Source: Prochlorococcus sp. AG-347-J21
Lineage (GTDB): Bacteria > Cyanobacteriota > Cyanobacteriia > PCC-6307 > Cyanobiaceae
DNA: 64,000 bases
Reading direction: 5' to 3'
NCBI GenBank assembly: GCA_003281455.1
Contig: QCBX01000005.1
Location: 1 to 64,000, forward strand
Position 1 is the stretch's first letter. Each line of letters starts with the position of its first letter. The notes beneath the pieces were generated by a model, which worked only from the letters and a program-made list of their open reading frames with translations, searched no databases and had not been told where the DNA came from. Below are positions 9,372 to 20,055 of this stretch, one piece after another. The position numbers were made by a program, and so were the translations under genes.

Positions 9372-10376
9372 ATGCAACCAACCTCATCACCCGTAAAGGT
9401 TGGAGTCATAGGTATAGGGAATATGGGATGGCATCATGCTCGAGTACTAAGTTTACTCAAAGATGCAAATCTCATCGGAGTCGCTGATCCAAATGAAGAG
9501 AGAGGTAAATTAGCTATTGAACAATTTCAATGTGAATGGTTTAAAAATTATGAGGACTTAATTCCAAAAGTTGATGCAATTTGTATCGCTGTCCCGACAC
9601 TACTTCATCATAAGGTAGGACTAGATTGTCTAAATGGAGGTAATAACGTTCTAATTGAAAAACCAATTGCAGCTAATGAGCTGGAGGCAAAATCCTTAAT
9701 AGAGGCCGCTAATGCAAGTAAATGTCTATTACAAGTTGGGCATATTGAAAGATTTAATCCTGCTTTTAGAGAATTAAATAAAATAATAAATAATGAAGAA
9801 ATTGTTGTTTTAGAAGCAAGGAGGCACAGTCCTCATGCAGAAAGAGCAAATGATGTATCTGTAGTAATGGATTTAATGATTCATGACATTGACCTTATTT
9901 TAGAGCTTGTAAACTCAAAAATACAAAAATTGGCAGCTGTTGGAGGAAGAAATAGCCAAGGATTAATAGATTATGTAAATGCTACTTTAGTTTTTAAAAA
10001 TAATGTTATTGCAAGCTTAACTGCCAGCAAAATGAGTCATAAAAAAATTAGAAATTTAAGTGCTCACTGCCAAAATAGCCTTGTAGAAACTGATTTCTTA
10101 AATCACTCTTTACAAATCCATCGAAAGTCTCATGAATCATACACAGCAGAGCATGGAGAATTAGTTTATAGAAATGATGGATACGTCGAAGAAGTTAGCA
10201 CAACCTCTATTGAACCTCTTTATGCAGAATTGGAGCATTTTCTTAAATGCGTTCAGGGAAAAGAAACACCTGAGGTGGATGGTGAGCAAGCCTCAAGAGC
10301 ATTAAAAATTGCTGATTTTATAGAGAGTGCTGTTGATAATTCTGGAGATGCAATTTTACTTGAAAATCCCTTCTAA
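9372..10376 (+). CDS. Gfo/Idh/MocA family oxidoreductase
   Basis: KVGVIGIGNMGWHHARVL Rossmann motif; VLIEKPIAANELEA. Confidence 0.93.
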   Translation: MQPTSSPVKVGVIGIGNMGWHHARVLSLLKDANLIGVADPNEERGKLAIEQFQCEWFKNYEDLIPKVDAICIAVPTLLHHKVGLDCLNGGNNVLIEKPIAANELEAKSLIEAANASKCLLQVGHIERFNPAFRELNKIINNEEIVVLEARRHSPHAERANDVSVVMDLMIHDIDLILELVNSKIQKLAAVGGRNSQGLIDYVNATLVFKNNVIASLTASKMSHKKIRNLSAHCQNSLVETDFLNHSLQIHRKSHESYTAEHGELVYRNDGYVEEVSTTSIEPLYAELEHFLKCVQGKETPEVDGEQASRALKIADFIESAVDNSGDAILLENPF

Positions 10377-10402
10377 TACAAACAATCTAAACTAAAATAA
10401 TT

Positions 10403-10543
10403 TTATTTAAATCCAACTGCAGCTTGCCAAACAAATACCAATAAAAAGAAAAATAAAGGAATAAGTGGAAGAACATCAACAGTTGGAGCAAAGGCCTTGT
10501 AAGCCTCGGGCAATTCAGCGAATGTATTAAATAGAGTGAGCAC
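10403..10543 (-). CDS. psbK: Photosystem II protein PsbK (not in ORF track; GTG start)
   Basis: Translation read by hand: [46 protein letters not shown]. Confidence 0.96.
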   Translation of the reverse strand: MLTLFNTFAELPEAYKAFAPTVDVLPLIPLFFFLLVFVWQAAVGFK

Positions 10544-10577
10544 CTTTTTTAATAATTTAATTAATTATGATAAGACG

Positions 10578-11696
10578 TTACCACGTATAGTGAGCAATAG
10601 AGGATGTTTTCCAAGGAGCGAAATCATTTGTAAAACAATTATCTCTAATTGCAGTAGAAATTGAATTGGTAAATCTTATTAAGTGAGCAATATTATGCAA
10701 ACTTATTAGAGTTAGGCCTAATATTTCGTCATTTCTAATTAGATGATGCAAATATGCTCGAGAATATGATTTACAGGTCTCGCATTTACAAGTTTTGTCA
10801 ATAGGAGAAAAGTCATTTTTAAATCGAGCATTTCGCAAATTCAATCTTTCATCATTAAAAAATGCAGTCCCATGTCTTCCTAGTCTTGTAGGCAAAACAC
10901 AGTCAAATATATCGAATCCATTAGCAACAGCTAAAGAAATTTCTCTTAAAGAGCCGATTCCCATTAAATATCTTGGTTTATTTATTGGTAAGAATTTCGG
11001 GACGTAATTAATTACACTATGTATTTCTTCTACTGCCTCTCCAACACTCACACCTCCTACTGCTATTCCAGGCAGATCAAAAGAACTTGTATATTTTGCG
11101 CTATATTCCCTTAATCTCGGATACTTACCACCTTGAACTATGCCGAATAATGCTTGATTTGATTTCTGATGTGTCTCAACACATTTTTGCAGCCATAAAT
11201 GAGTTCTTTCTAAAGAGTCCTCAATATCATTTTCGTTAGCTGTATGCGGAGGACAATGATCAAAAGCCATCGCGACATCAGATCCAAGATCCATTTGAAT
11301 CTGCATTACTTTCTCAGGTGATAAGAATACATGGCTACCATCTCTTGGATTTTTAAATTCAACACCTTTATCAGAAATATGATTTAATTTTGCCAAACTA
11401 AAAACTTGATATCCTCCTGAATCAGTAAGAATAGGTCTAGGCCAATTCATGAACTTGTGTATTCCGCCAGATTCTTTAACTAATTTTTCTCCAGGTTGTA
11501 AATGAAGATGAAAGGTATTTGAGAGAATCATTTCTGATCCTGTAGAGGTTAACTGCTTAGATGAAATTCCTTTAACCGTTGCCAAAGTTCCCACAGGCAT
11601 AAATTTTGGTGTATTGACCTCCCCATTTGGAGTATGAAATATACCAGTTCTTGCCGCTGTATTACTGCAATTCGATGTGATTTCAAATTCAAACAC
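10578..11696 (-). CDS. tgt: tRNA-guanine (queuine) transglycosylase
   Basis: [62 protein letters not shown], CxCxxC zinc ligands. Confidence 0.97.
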   Translation of the reverse strand: MFEFEITSNCSNTAARTGIFHTPNGEVNTPKFMPVGTLATVKGISSKQLTSTGSEMILSNTFHLHLQPGEKLVKESGGIHKFMNWPRPILTDSGGYQVFSLAKLNHISDKGVEFKNPRDGSHVFLSPEKVMQIQMDLGSDVAMAFDHCPPHTANENDIEDSLERTHLWLQKCVETHQKSNQALFGIVQGGKYPRLREYSAKYTSSFDLPGIAVGGVSVGEAVEEIHSVINYVPKFLPINKPRYLMGIGSLREISLAVANGFDIFDCVLPTRLGRHGTAFFNDERLNLRNARFKNDFSPIDKTCKCETCKSYSRAYLHHLIRNDEILGLTLISLHNIAHLIRFTNSISTAIRDNCFTNDFAPWKTSSIAHYTW

Positions 11697-11794
11697 AATA
11701 ATTTATAAAATTTTTTGATCCTTTTTCATTAATCTAACCTATTATTTAATATTGAATCTATTTTTATCTCATCAAAAAATATTTAATAAAAAAT

Positions 11795-12535
11795 TTGGCA
11801 GGCTCTTGGATTTTCTATACGACATTTCCAAAGATACCTTTAATTAATCCCGAATTTAAAAATATTGCACAATTTGGGCCGCCTTTAGGATTTTTTATTG
11901 GAACAATACAAAGTTGTGTTTTTCTTTTTTTAAGAACAAACTCTTGGTCAATTTATGCATCTGCATTAATTTGTTTGGCTTCGGGATATTTGATTACTGG
12001 TGGTTTACACCTCGATGGTTTAATGGATACTTTTGATGGTATTTTTGCAGGTAAAAAGAGACGTTTAAAAGCCATGAAAGACAGTAAAGTTGGTTCCTTT
12101 GGCGTTCAAGCTTTAGTTTTTATAACTTTAATTCAAATTGCTTGCATACTGAAAATTCAAAACCAAATAATTTTTGTTTTACCTATATGCTTATTTTGGG
12201 GAAGATTTTCAAATTTATTTTTTATAGAAAAGTTTAAATATATTAGTTATAAGAAAAAATCTATTAGTCATAAAAAGTTTTGGAATGGATTTAAAAAAGA
12301 ATCATTAATCTCCATTATTTTTCTTTTAATTTTCATTGCATACCAATTTTTTACAATTACATCCCAAGCAATATTAATTAAATTTTTAATTCTTATTTTG
12401 ATTGGTATTTTTCTAAGCTATTCTATCCCAAACATACTCGGTAATAAAATTGGAGGCTTCAATGGAGATGCCTGCGGCGCAAGCGTAGTACTAGTTGAAA
12501 CTGCAATGTTGTTTATGCATGCAATTCTTTTATAG
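11795..12535 (+). CDS. cobS: Adenosylcobinamide-GDP ribazoletransferase (cobalamin synthase); N-terminus uncertain
   Basis: GYLITGGLHLDGLMDTFDGIFAGKKRRLKAMKDSKVGSFG is the CobS signature; IGGFNGDACGA. Confidence 0.94.
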   Translation: MAGSWIFYTTFPKIPLINPEFKNIAQFGPPLGFFIGTIQSCVFLFLRTNSWSIYASALICLASGYLITGGLHLDGLMDTFDGIFAGKKRRLKAMKDSKVGSFGVQALVFITLIQIACILKIQNQIIFVLPICLFWGRFSNLFFIEKFKYISYKKKSISHKKFWNGFKKESLISIIFLLIFIAYQFFTITSQAILIKFLILILIGIFLSYSIPNILGNKIGGFNGDACGASVVLVETAMLFMHAILL

Positions 12536-13649
12536 GTAGTTCCAAATAGAAAATATTTTTCTTCTTAAGATTAATTGATTTCTCATTATTAACAATTGAG
12601 TTATTTTCCAGCAATCTCAAATCTCCTCCAATTTGTTTTGCTAATCTCCTAGCCAAAAAAAGTCCCACGCCCGTGCCTTCTTTCTTTTTAGCGGCAGATC
12701 CTCTAAAACCTTTTTCAAAAATTTTCTCGTTTTCAATTTTGGTTATTTTTTTACCATCATCAAATATACAAAGTCCATTACTCGTAATTGCGAGTCCAAT
12801 TTCAGCATCTTTTTGGGCATATTTAAACGCATTTTCTAATAAATTGGCCACAATTTCAGCAATTACAGCATATTTTCCCTTTAATGGCGAAATACTCCAA
12901 TCTGGCCAAAGAGAAGGTTCAGTCCAATCTCTATTCTCTAAGTCCGCATTAGCTTTACCCCTCTCTAATATTGGCCTCAATAAACTCTGAACAGTTATTA
13001 CCTTTTTATTATCTAAATTTGGTGGTAATAATAATCTTTCCTCTCCAATTTCCAGAGGAAGTTGAATAGGTGAATTAAATTGCGCAAAAGAATCCATATA
13101 TTGATTAATTTGTTTTTGCTCTATTATCATGCGTTCGACTATTTCAATAGAATCATCATCTGAACCAAGTCTTTTTATTAATAATTTTGCATATGTCCTA
13201 ATAGCAGCTAATGGATTCCTTAATTGATGAATTATGACATTGACCTGATTTTTTAAATAGTTAATTTCTTTATTCTTATTTTGGCGTTCTAATTCAATAG
13301 AAACGCATTTAGCCAATGATATTGAAAGCGCTTTTAATCTAGAATCAAGTATTACTGGCCAATTTCCCCCTTTCAAATCAGTTTCAACCCTGAGGACACC
13401 AAGTAGAATATCATTCTCTTGAAGCGGGTACCATCTTCTATTAGGAGAAGAAACTTTTAGTGAAGGATCATCTTCTATTGACATTAAAAACCTATCAATT
13501 TTTGGCCATTGACCAATCATTTCAAAAGATGCTTTTGTTCCTCCATTAGCTGAAGCAAGATACATAACTAAATGAGTCACTCCCATTGAGCATCCAAAAC
13601 TTTCAAGTTGTTTTATTATTAATTCTTCAAATTTTTTTGAGAGATTCAT
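12513..13649 (-). CDS. Sensor histidine kinase, Hik2/CSK-like (GAF-like N-terminus + HisKA + HATPase)
   Basis: H-box VNVIIHQLRNPLAAIRTYAKLLIKRL, N-box EIVANLLENAFKYA, G2 GTGVGLFLARRLAKQIGG; no transmembrane segments. Confidence 0.8.
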   Translation of the reverse strand: MNLSKKFEELIIKQLESFGCSMGVTHLVMYLASANGGTKASFEMIGQWPKIDRFLMSIEDDPSLKVSSPNRRWYPLQENDILLGVLRVETDLKGGNWPVILDSRLKALSISLAKCVSIELERQNKNKEINYLKNQVNVIIHQLRNPLAAIRTYAKLLIKRLGSDDDSIEIVERMIIEQKQINQYMDSFAQFNSPIQLPLEIGEERLLLPPNLDNKKVITVQSLLRPILERGKANADLENRDWTEPSLWPDWSISPLKGKYAVIAEIVANLLENAFKYAQKDAEIGLAITSNGLCIFDDGKKITKIENEKIFEKGFRGSAAKKKEGTGVGLFLARRLAKQIGGDLRLLENNSIVNNEKSINLKKKNIFYLELPIKELHA

Positions 13650-13894
13650 AATTAATATAATTTTTAGAAATTTATAGAAAAAATTTGAAAAAGGCTTGTA
13701 AAATATGAAAAAAGTATTAAGATAATAGAGGTCTGACTACAGACAGCCTTAAAAATGAATATTACATCATATTTTAAGCTACATAAGAGGTTGATGGGTC
13801 CTCTATGTAATTTGAAGTGAATTCAAAATCACAAATATAAGATTAGTAAAAATAATAAGACTAATCTCATTCATAATTTCAGGAGTACCAATCA

Positions 13895-14263
13895 ATGTCA
13901 AAAAAAAGAAAAAGAATCAGCAGAAGAAGATTGGCTGGCCAAAGAGTAATGGCACATGTACCTATTTATCATATCGAAACCGGTAAGCATAAACCAGTTA
14001 CAGCTGCGAGAAGGTTTATAGCTGAAAATCAGTTATCTGCGCCCTCAGTTTTCAACGTTCGAAGAAATGAACATACAACTGATAGATTTTTCTGGGGTGA
14101 AAAGGGTTTATTTAGTGCGCAATATGCAGAAGAAAATCATTTCCTATTTCCTTCATTAAAAGTCGTAGTTGAGGGAATTGGTGAAGAGAAAATATTTGAA
14201 GGTCTAGAACTTACTGCAGATGATTGGGAAGAGATTGAAGAATATGAATATGCTTTCGTTTAA
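13895..14263 (+). CDS. Conserved cyanobacterial protein, DUF3155-like
   Basis: MSKKRKRISRRRLAGQRVMAHVPIYHIETGKHKPVTAARRFIAE..., acidic C-terminus; AGGAG ribosome-binding site. Confidence 0.75.
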   Translation: MSKKRKRISRRRLAGQRVMAHVPIYHIETGKHKPVTAARRFIAENQLSAPSVFNVRRNEHTTDRFFWGEKGLFSAQYAEENHFLFPSLKVVVEGIGEEKIFEGLELTADDWEEIEEYEYAFV

Positions 14264-14877
14264 AAAAAATTACTAATATTTGAGCTAATAAAGCTAATTA
14301 AATGTGAATCAATTTGATGAAATCCATCGAATTCTAATAATTCACAAAATTTAGAAGACTTACTTTTTACCTTTTCATAAATAGTCCTAGAAGCATCTAT
14401 AGGCACAACGTCATCAAATAAACCATGACTAATAATCAATGGCGAGAATTTTTCTCCCGGGTCCCAGTTGGGGTGAGGATAACCACTACAAGCAACAATT
14501 AATCCAAAATTTAACTTAAATCCCGCATCAATTGCCATTGCCGCCCCCTGAGAAAACCCCAACAAAATTGTTTTTCTTAGTGGAATCTGATCAGTATCAA
14601 ATTTTTTTAATGTAACTAAAAGTTTATTTACTTCAATCTCAGCTCCATTCCAATCATGTGGGTATAATCCATACCACTGTCTTCCCTGACCACTTGGGTG
14701 TAATCCAGGAGCCCTTAAAGAAATTACCTCAAAATCAAGACTTATTTTTTCAGTCATCTCCTTTCCAAATGTTAAAAGGTCATCTGAATCAGCTCCCCAA
14801 CCATGCATCAAAATAATTCTATGAGTTGCAGTTTGAGAGCTAATCGAAACAAATTCATGATTGATAGCATATTTCAT
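14260..14877 (-). CDS. Alpha/beta hydrolase, phospholipase/carboxylesterase family
   Basis: LMHGWGADSDDL, LLGFSQGAAMAID nucleophile elbow, SHGLFDDVVP, GFHQI. Confidence 0.88.
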   Translation of the reverse strand: MKYAINHEFVSISSQTATHRIILMHGWGADSDDLLTFGKEMTEKISLDFEVISLRAPGLHPSGQGRQWYGLYPHDWNGAEIEVNKLLVTLKKFDTDQIPLRKTILLGFSQGAAMAIDAGFKLNFGLIVACSGYPHPNWDPGEKFSPLIISHGLFDDVVPIDASRTIYEKVKSKSSKFCELLEFDGFHQIDSHLISFISSNISNFF

Positions 14878-14910
14878 GTTTATATTCTTAAGTAAGTAAA
14901 CTTTCCCATA

Positions 14911-16464
14911 ATGTCTCCATTAGCTTTAGTAAGTGTCTCTGATAAAAAAAATATAATCCCATTTTGCAAGGAATTGATAGAACAATTTAATTATAAAATT
15001 CTATCAAGTGGAGGAACTGCCAAACATCTTATAGAGGCTAAAATTCCAGTTATTAAAGTTGCTGATTTTACTAATTCTCCAGAAATTCTTGGAGGAAGAG
15101 TTAAAACTTTACATCCAAAAATACACGGGGGGATATTAGCTAAAAGAACTGATGAAGAACATAAAAAAGATATAGAAGCTAATAATCTTGAGTTAATTGA
15201 CTTAGTAGTTGTAAATTTATATCCTTTTAAAAAAACGGTCAATCAGGGAGCTAAATGGGAAGATGCTATTGAAAATATCGATATAGGAGGGCCATCTATG
15301 ATTCGTTCTGCAGCTAAAAATCATAAAGATGTTTCTGTTTTAGTAGATCCTAGTCAGTATCAAAATTTTCTTGAAGAAAGTAAAAAAGGTGAATTGAAAG
15401 ACTCATATAAAGCAAAATTAGCCCTTGAGGCTTTTCAACATACAGCAGACTATGACACTGCAATATCTAATTGGATAAGAAAAGAAAGAGATTTACAATC
15501 TGCCAAATATATTGAATCTTATCCACTAATCAAAACCTTAAGATATGGTGAGAATCCACATCAAAAAGCTTTCTGGTATGGTTTAAGTGACATTGGATGG
15601 AACTCAGCAGAACAATTACAAGGAAAAGACTTAAGTTATAACAATCTATTAGATCTAGAGTCGGCACTTTCAACAGTTTGCGAATTTGGCTACACAGAAA
15701 AAGATGAGCTTACAACCGACATGTTTGCCTCTGTTATTTTAAAACACAATAATCCTTGCGGTGCCTCTATAAGTAATTCAGCTTCTAAAGCATTTTTAAA
15801 TGCTTTGGAATGCGACTCTGTTAGTGCATTTGGAGGAATAGTTGCTTTTAATTCAAATGTTGATTGTGAAACCGCAATTCACCTCAAAGATATTTTCTTA
15901 GAGTGTGTCGTCGCTCCATCTTTTGATGAGGAAGCTTTAGAAATTTTAAAAGTTAAAAAGAATTTAAGAATTTTAAAGTTTTCAAAAGATCAACTTCCAC
16001 AAAAGAATCAAAATTCTACTAAATCAATAATGGGAGGATTACTAGTTCAGGAAATTGATGATAGTGAAGACAAAACTGAAAGTTGGATTTCAGTTACTAA
16101 AAAAAATCCGAGTAAAGAAATGAACTTAGATCTGAATTTTGCATGGAAAATTTGTAAACATGTGAAATCAAATGCAATTGTTATTGCAAAAAACCAAAAA
16201 ACTATTGGGATTGGAGCTGGACAAATGAATAGAGTTGGAGCCGCAAAAATTGCATTAAAAGCTGCTGGAAGTTTATGTTCTGATGCAGTCTTAGCAAGCG
16301 ATGGATTTTTCCCTTTTGCGGATTCGGTAGAACTTGCAAATGAGTATGGTATAAAAGCTATTGTCCAACCTGGAGGAAGTCTAAGAGACCAAGAAAGTAT
16401 TGATATGTGCGATTCGAAAGGAATCTCAATGATATTTACTCAAAAAAGGCATTTTTTGCATTAA
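14911..16464 (+). CDS. purH: Bifunctional AICAR formyltransferase/IMP cyclohydrolase
   Basis: LVSVSDKKNI, SSGGTAKHL, GGRVKTLHPKIHGGIL, LRYGENPHQKA, KHNNPCGAS, SDGFFPFADSVELA. Confidence 0.98.
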   Translation: MSPLALVSVSDKKNIIPFCKELIEQFNYKILSSGGTAKHLIEAKIPVIKVADFTNSPEILGGRVKTLHPKIHGGILAKRTDEEHKKDIEANNLELIDLVVVNLYPFKKTVNQGAKWEDAIENIDIGGPSMIRSAAKNHKDVSVLVDPSQYQNFLEESKKGELKDSYKAKLALEAFQHTADYDTAISNWIRKERDLQSAKYIESYPLIKTLRYGENPHQKAFWYGLSDIGWNSAEQLQGKDLSYNNLLDLESALSTVCEFGYTEKDELTTDMFASVILKHNNPCGASISNSASKAFLNALECDSVSAFGGIVAFNSNVDCETAIHLKDIFLECVVAPSFDEEALEILKVKKNLRILKFSKDQLPQKNQNSTKSIMGGLLVQEIDDSEDKTESWISVTKKNPSKEMNLDLNFAWKICKHVKSNAIVIAKNQKTIGIGAGQMNRVGAAKIALKAAGSLCSDAVLASDGFFPFADSVELANEYGIKAIVQPGGSLRDQESIDMCDSKGISMIFTQKRHFLH

Positions 16465-16465
16465 A

Positions 16466-17026
16466 TTAACTTGATTTTGGATAATATGTAATCTTGTTAG
16501 TCTTTCTAAATAAAGAGAGCCTGCCTGGACCAGCGCATAGAAAGTATAGAGAAATTGCCCCATATATAAAAGACAATTCGAAAGCATAATTATGTCCTTC
16601 AACTACTGCAAGAGGAAAACCTTCTAAGCCGGTATCAAGGATATGAAAATAAACAGCAAATGCCATTGTAGAGAATAACCCAAGAGAAGAAAGCCTTGCA
16701 AATATGCCTAAAGCTAACCCTACTGGGCATACTAATTGAGTGATCGCGGCTCCAAAAGTCCAGATAACAGGATCGCCCGGCAAAAATGGGAAGTACTTTC
16801 CAACTACAAACTCAGCAAAACCCTCAGGATCCTGTAATTTCTCTAAGCCATGATGAATCATCAAAGCACAAAAACCAATCCGTAAAACAAAAATTGATAA
16901 TTCTCCAAGGATATTTACTTCTGACCCAGAAGATGGATTAGCCACTACAACTTCAACTTTTTGAGGAGCTTTAGTTCTATTCATGCTTGCAGTTTGAACC
17001 TGATTAGATTGAGCTTTGTCTTCCAT
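16466..17026 (-). CDS. DoxX family membrane protein
   Basis: LRIGFCALMIHHGLEKLQDPEGFAEFV..., four hydrophobic segments. Confidence 0.85.
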   Translation of the reverse strand: MEDKAQSNQVQTASMNRTKAPQKVEVVVANPSSGSEVNILGELSIFVLRIGFCALMIHHGLEKLQDPEGFAEFVVGKYFPFLPGDPVIWTFGAAITQLVCPVGLALGIFARLSSLGLFSTMAFAVYFHILDTGLEGFPLAVVEGHNYAFELSFIYGAISLYFLCAGPGRLSLFRKTNKITYYPKSS

Positions 17027-17129
17027 ACTTCATAAATTTTTTATTATTCTAATTAATAAAGTAGATATTTTGGAATTATCTGACTAATAATTTAAAAAAC
17101 TAAGTAAATTTATAAATGACCTAATAAAT

Positions 17130-18326
17130 TTAAGAAGCAATATCAACTAACTTCTCAATAACATCAGCAACAACCCTATCAGGAGTTGATGCACCTGAGG
17201 TGATTCCAACATTAATTTTTCCACTAGGTAAAAAATTATTTTTTAGTTCTAAATCTGATCCTAGTGGCTTATGTAATATTGAGTTTTCTTCAACTGATAT
17301 CCTCTCTGGCGTATCTATGTGAAAAGAAGAAATATTTTTAGTAATTGCTATTTCTTGTAAGTGAGTAGTATTGGAAGAATTGAAGCCTCCTATAACAACA
17401 AGAATATCAAGGTCTTCATCAACCAAAGAGAACATTGCATCTTGTCTTTCTTCAGTTGCATCACAAATAGTATTAAAAGCTAAGAAGTGGCTATTTAAGT
17501 TTTCTGGTCCGAATTTTTTTAACATCGTTCTTTCAAAAACTTTTCCGATTTCTTCCGTCTCACTTTTTAGCATAGTTGTCTGGTTAGCAACTCCCACTCT
17601 ATCTAAATCTTTATCAGGGTCAAATCCATTAGAAAAAGCTTTAGCAAATTTATTCATAAATTCATTTCTATTACCTCTACCCATAATGTATTCAGATACA
17701 TAATTTGCTTCTTCTAGATCAAGTACAACTAGATATTTACCCGCAAATGAACTAGTAGCAAGAGTTTCTTCATGCTTAAATTTTCCATGAATAATGGATG
17801 TAAAAACATGTTTTTTATGTTTCTCAACGGTATGCCAAACCTTAGAAACCCATGGACAAGTTGTATCAATGATATGACAACCTTTCTCATGAAGGAGTTT
17901 CATTTCTTGAACAGTGGCTCCGAAAGCAGGAAGTATAACTACGTCCCCATCAGAAACTAACGAAAAGTCTTTAATTCCATTTTTAGCAGAAATGAATTTT
18001 ACATTCATTTTTCTTAAATGATCATTAACCGATGGATTATGAATTATTTCGTTTGTTATCCAAATATTCTCATTGGGATAATGTCTTCTAGTCTCATAAG
18101 CCATTGCTACAGCTCTTTCAACTCCCCAACAAAAACCAAAGGCTTGTGCCAACTTAATATTTAATCTCCCTTTAGTGTAAGTAAAACCATTATCTCTTAT
18201 AGAACTTATCAAATCACTTTGGTAGGCTTCTTCTAAAGCTTGCGCTCTTTTTGTTGGAGAATCGAAACCCCTTCTATTGTACCTATCAGAATGATGAAGA
18301 GATCTTCTAAAAGCTTGAGTATCCAT
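17130..18326 (-). CDS. ispH: 4-hydroxy-3-methylbut-2-enyl diphosphate reductase
   Basis: [63 protein letters not shown]. Confidence 0.97.
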   Translation of the reverse strand: MDTQAFRRSLHHSDRYNRRGFDSPTKRAQALEEAYQSDLISSIRDNGFTYTKGRLNIKLAQAFGFCWGVERAVAMAYETRRHYPNENIWITNEIIHNPSVNDHLRKMNVKFISAKNGIKDFSLVSDGDVVILPAFGATVQEMKLLHEKGCHIIDTTCPWVSKVWHTVEKHKKHVFTSIIHGKFKHEETLATSSFAGKYLVVLDLEEANYVSEYIMGRGNRNEFMNKFAKAFSNGFDPDKDLDRVGVANQTTMLKSETEEIGKVFERTMLKKFGPENLNSHFLAFNTICDATEERQDAMFSLVDEDLDILVVIGGFNSSNTTHLQEIAITKNISSFHIDTPERISVEENSILHKPLGSDLELKNNFLPSGKINVGITSGASTPDRVVADVIEKLVDIAS

Positions 18327-18361
18327 TTTTTGATATTACAACATTTTAAATAATTTTTTGT

Positions 18362-18396
18362 AAAAAAAAAGAAACCTGACACAAGTCAGGTTTCTA
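18362..18396 (-). terminator. Intrinsic terminator of amt
   Basis: AGAAACCTGAC-loop-GTCAGGTTTCT perfect stem followed by a T-run on the minus strand. Confidence 0.9.
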
Positions 18397-18415
18397 AAAT
18401 AAATTTTAAATTAGA

Positions 18416-19876
18416 TTATTTAGCAGATGCAAAGTCTGGATATGCTTCCATTCCATGCTCTCCTATATCTAGACCTTGAGTCTCTTCCTCTTCAGATACT
18501 CGGATTCCACCGAATAATCCTCCAATAACAGACCAAGCAATCCAGCAAGTAACTAGTGTCCAGATAGCATAAGCTGCGGCACCGAGAGCTTGAATTAGAA
18601 GAAGGCTAATACCTCCACCATTAAACAATCCCATACCAGCACCATCTCCTTGAACAGCTGTCCCCCATAGACCGATAACTACAGTACCCCATACACCACA
18701 AACTCCGTGTACGGAGAATGCACCTACAGGATCATCGATCTCAGCAGCATCTAAGGCCGCTACAGAGAATACAACGATAATTCCACCAACTAGTCCTGCA
18801 AACCAGGCTCCAGCAAGTGTCATATCGCCACAACCAGCAGTGATACTAACTAATCCAGCAAGGATTCCGTTAATAATCATTGTAAGGTCAGGCTTCCCAG
18901 AAGTTAATGTTGAGACAATAGTTGCTCCAATAGCACCAGCTGCTGCTGCCAAAGTGGTTGTTACAGCAACATATGGAACCCATTGGTCCATAGCAAGTTG
19001 AGAGCCGGGGTTAAATCCATACCAACCTATCCATAGAACTAATGCACCCAAAGTAGCTATAGCCATATTGTGACCTGGCATAGCCTGTGGTTTTCCATCA
19101 GAGTATTTGCCAATTCTTGGTCCAAGAAGCATAGCTCCTACAAGACCTGCCCATGCTCCAACTGAGTGAACAATTGAAGAACCGGCAAAATCAACAAAAC
19201 CTAGAGAGTCAAGCCAGCCACCATTCCATTTCCAGCTACCAGCAATTGGATATATAAATGCAGTTAATACAATCGCAAAAACAACAAATTCTCCAAATTT
19301 AACTCTTTCAGCAACAAGACCGGAAACGATAGTTGCCGCAGTTCCTGCAAATGCAGACTGGAACAAGAAATCAACAGTTGGGACTAAACCAGCATCAGTC
19401 ACCATATCTGCAGTGACTGTTGGATCAAAAAATAAGCCTCCAAAATAAAGCCATCCGTCAGCAACACTTCCTCCGTACATTAATGAATAGCCGATAAACC
19501 AATAAGAAGTTACAGCTAAAGCAAATACAAAGAGGTTTTTAGCAAGAATGTTAACAGCGTTCTTAGAACGGCACATACCTGCCTCAACCATAGCGAAACC
19601 GGCGTTCATAAAGATCACTAGGATAGTAGCGATCAAAAGCCATAAATTGTTAGCAAGAAAAGCTGCATTCAACTCAGGTAAATCAGCTGCGTGAGCTGAA
19701 AGATTAAAAATACCTAAACCAAACAAAGCTAGGGGAACAGTTGCAAGCCACAACATTGAGCGGTTTGAACTAAATCCTCGAATACTCCTCAAAAGGAGCA
19801 TAGGTCCATTCACAAGACTTGCATCTTGAAGTTTGGACCTAGAGCGCCTTTGAGGCGTTTGCAAAGCAGTGGTCAT
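18416..19876 (-). CDS. amt: Ammonium transporter
   Basis: MNAGFAMVEAGMCRSKNAVNILAKNLFVFA, FAGSSIVHSVGAWAGLVGAMLLGPR, FSVHGVCGVWGT. Confidence 0.98.
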   Translation of the reverse strand: MTTALQTPQRRSRSKLQDASLVNGPMLLLRSIRGFSSNRSMLWLATVPLALFGLGIFNLSAHAADLPELNAAFLANNLWLLIATILVIFMNAGFAMVEAGMCRSKNAVNILAKNLFVFALAVTSYWFIGYSLMYGGSVADGWLYFGGLFFDPTVTADMVTDAGLVPTVDFLFQSAFAGTAATIVSGLVAERVKFGEFVVFAIVLTAFIYPIAGSWKWNGGWLDSLGFVDFAGSSIVHSVGAWAGLVGAMLLGPRIGKYSDGKPQAMPGHNMAIATLGALVLWIGWYGFNPGSQLAMDQWVPYVAVTTTLAAAAGAIGATIVSTLTSGKPDLTMIINGILAGLVSITAGCGDMTLAGAWFAGLVGGIIVVFSVAALDAAEIDDPVGAFSVHGVCGVWGTVVIGLWGTAVQGDGAGMGLFNGGGISLLLIQALGAAAYAIWTLVTCWIAWSVIGGLFGGIRVSEEEETQGLDIGEHGMEAYPDFASAK

Positions 19877-19930
19877 AAAAAAAAATTAGATCTGCAAAAA
19901 AACAGTTTGTGCTGTTTCCTTTCAAATTTA

Positions 19931-19973
19931 AATTTATTCAAAAAACTTATCCGTGTCTAGTAGTTGTTTATAC
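19931..19973 (-). promoter_or_regulatory. NtcA-activated promoter of amt
   Basis: GTAGTTGTTTATAC (19960-19973) is a perfect GTAN8TAC; TAAATT -10 candidate (complement of 19931-19936) lies 23 nt downstream, the expected NtcA-class spacing. Confidence 0.8.
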
Positions 19974-20055
19974 CATTTTTATACTTGCACCCCAAAAATT
20001 TATTTGTTAAATTAAAAAATTTTTTTTTTGAATTTCAAAATATCAAGTTTTTTAT

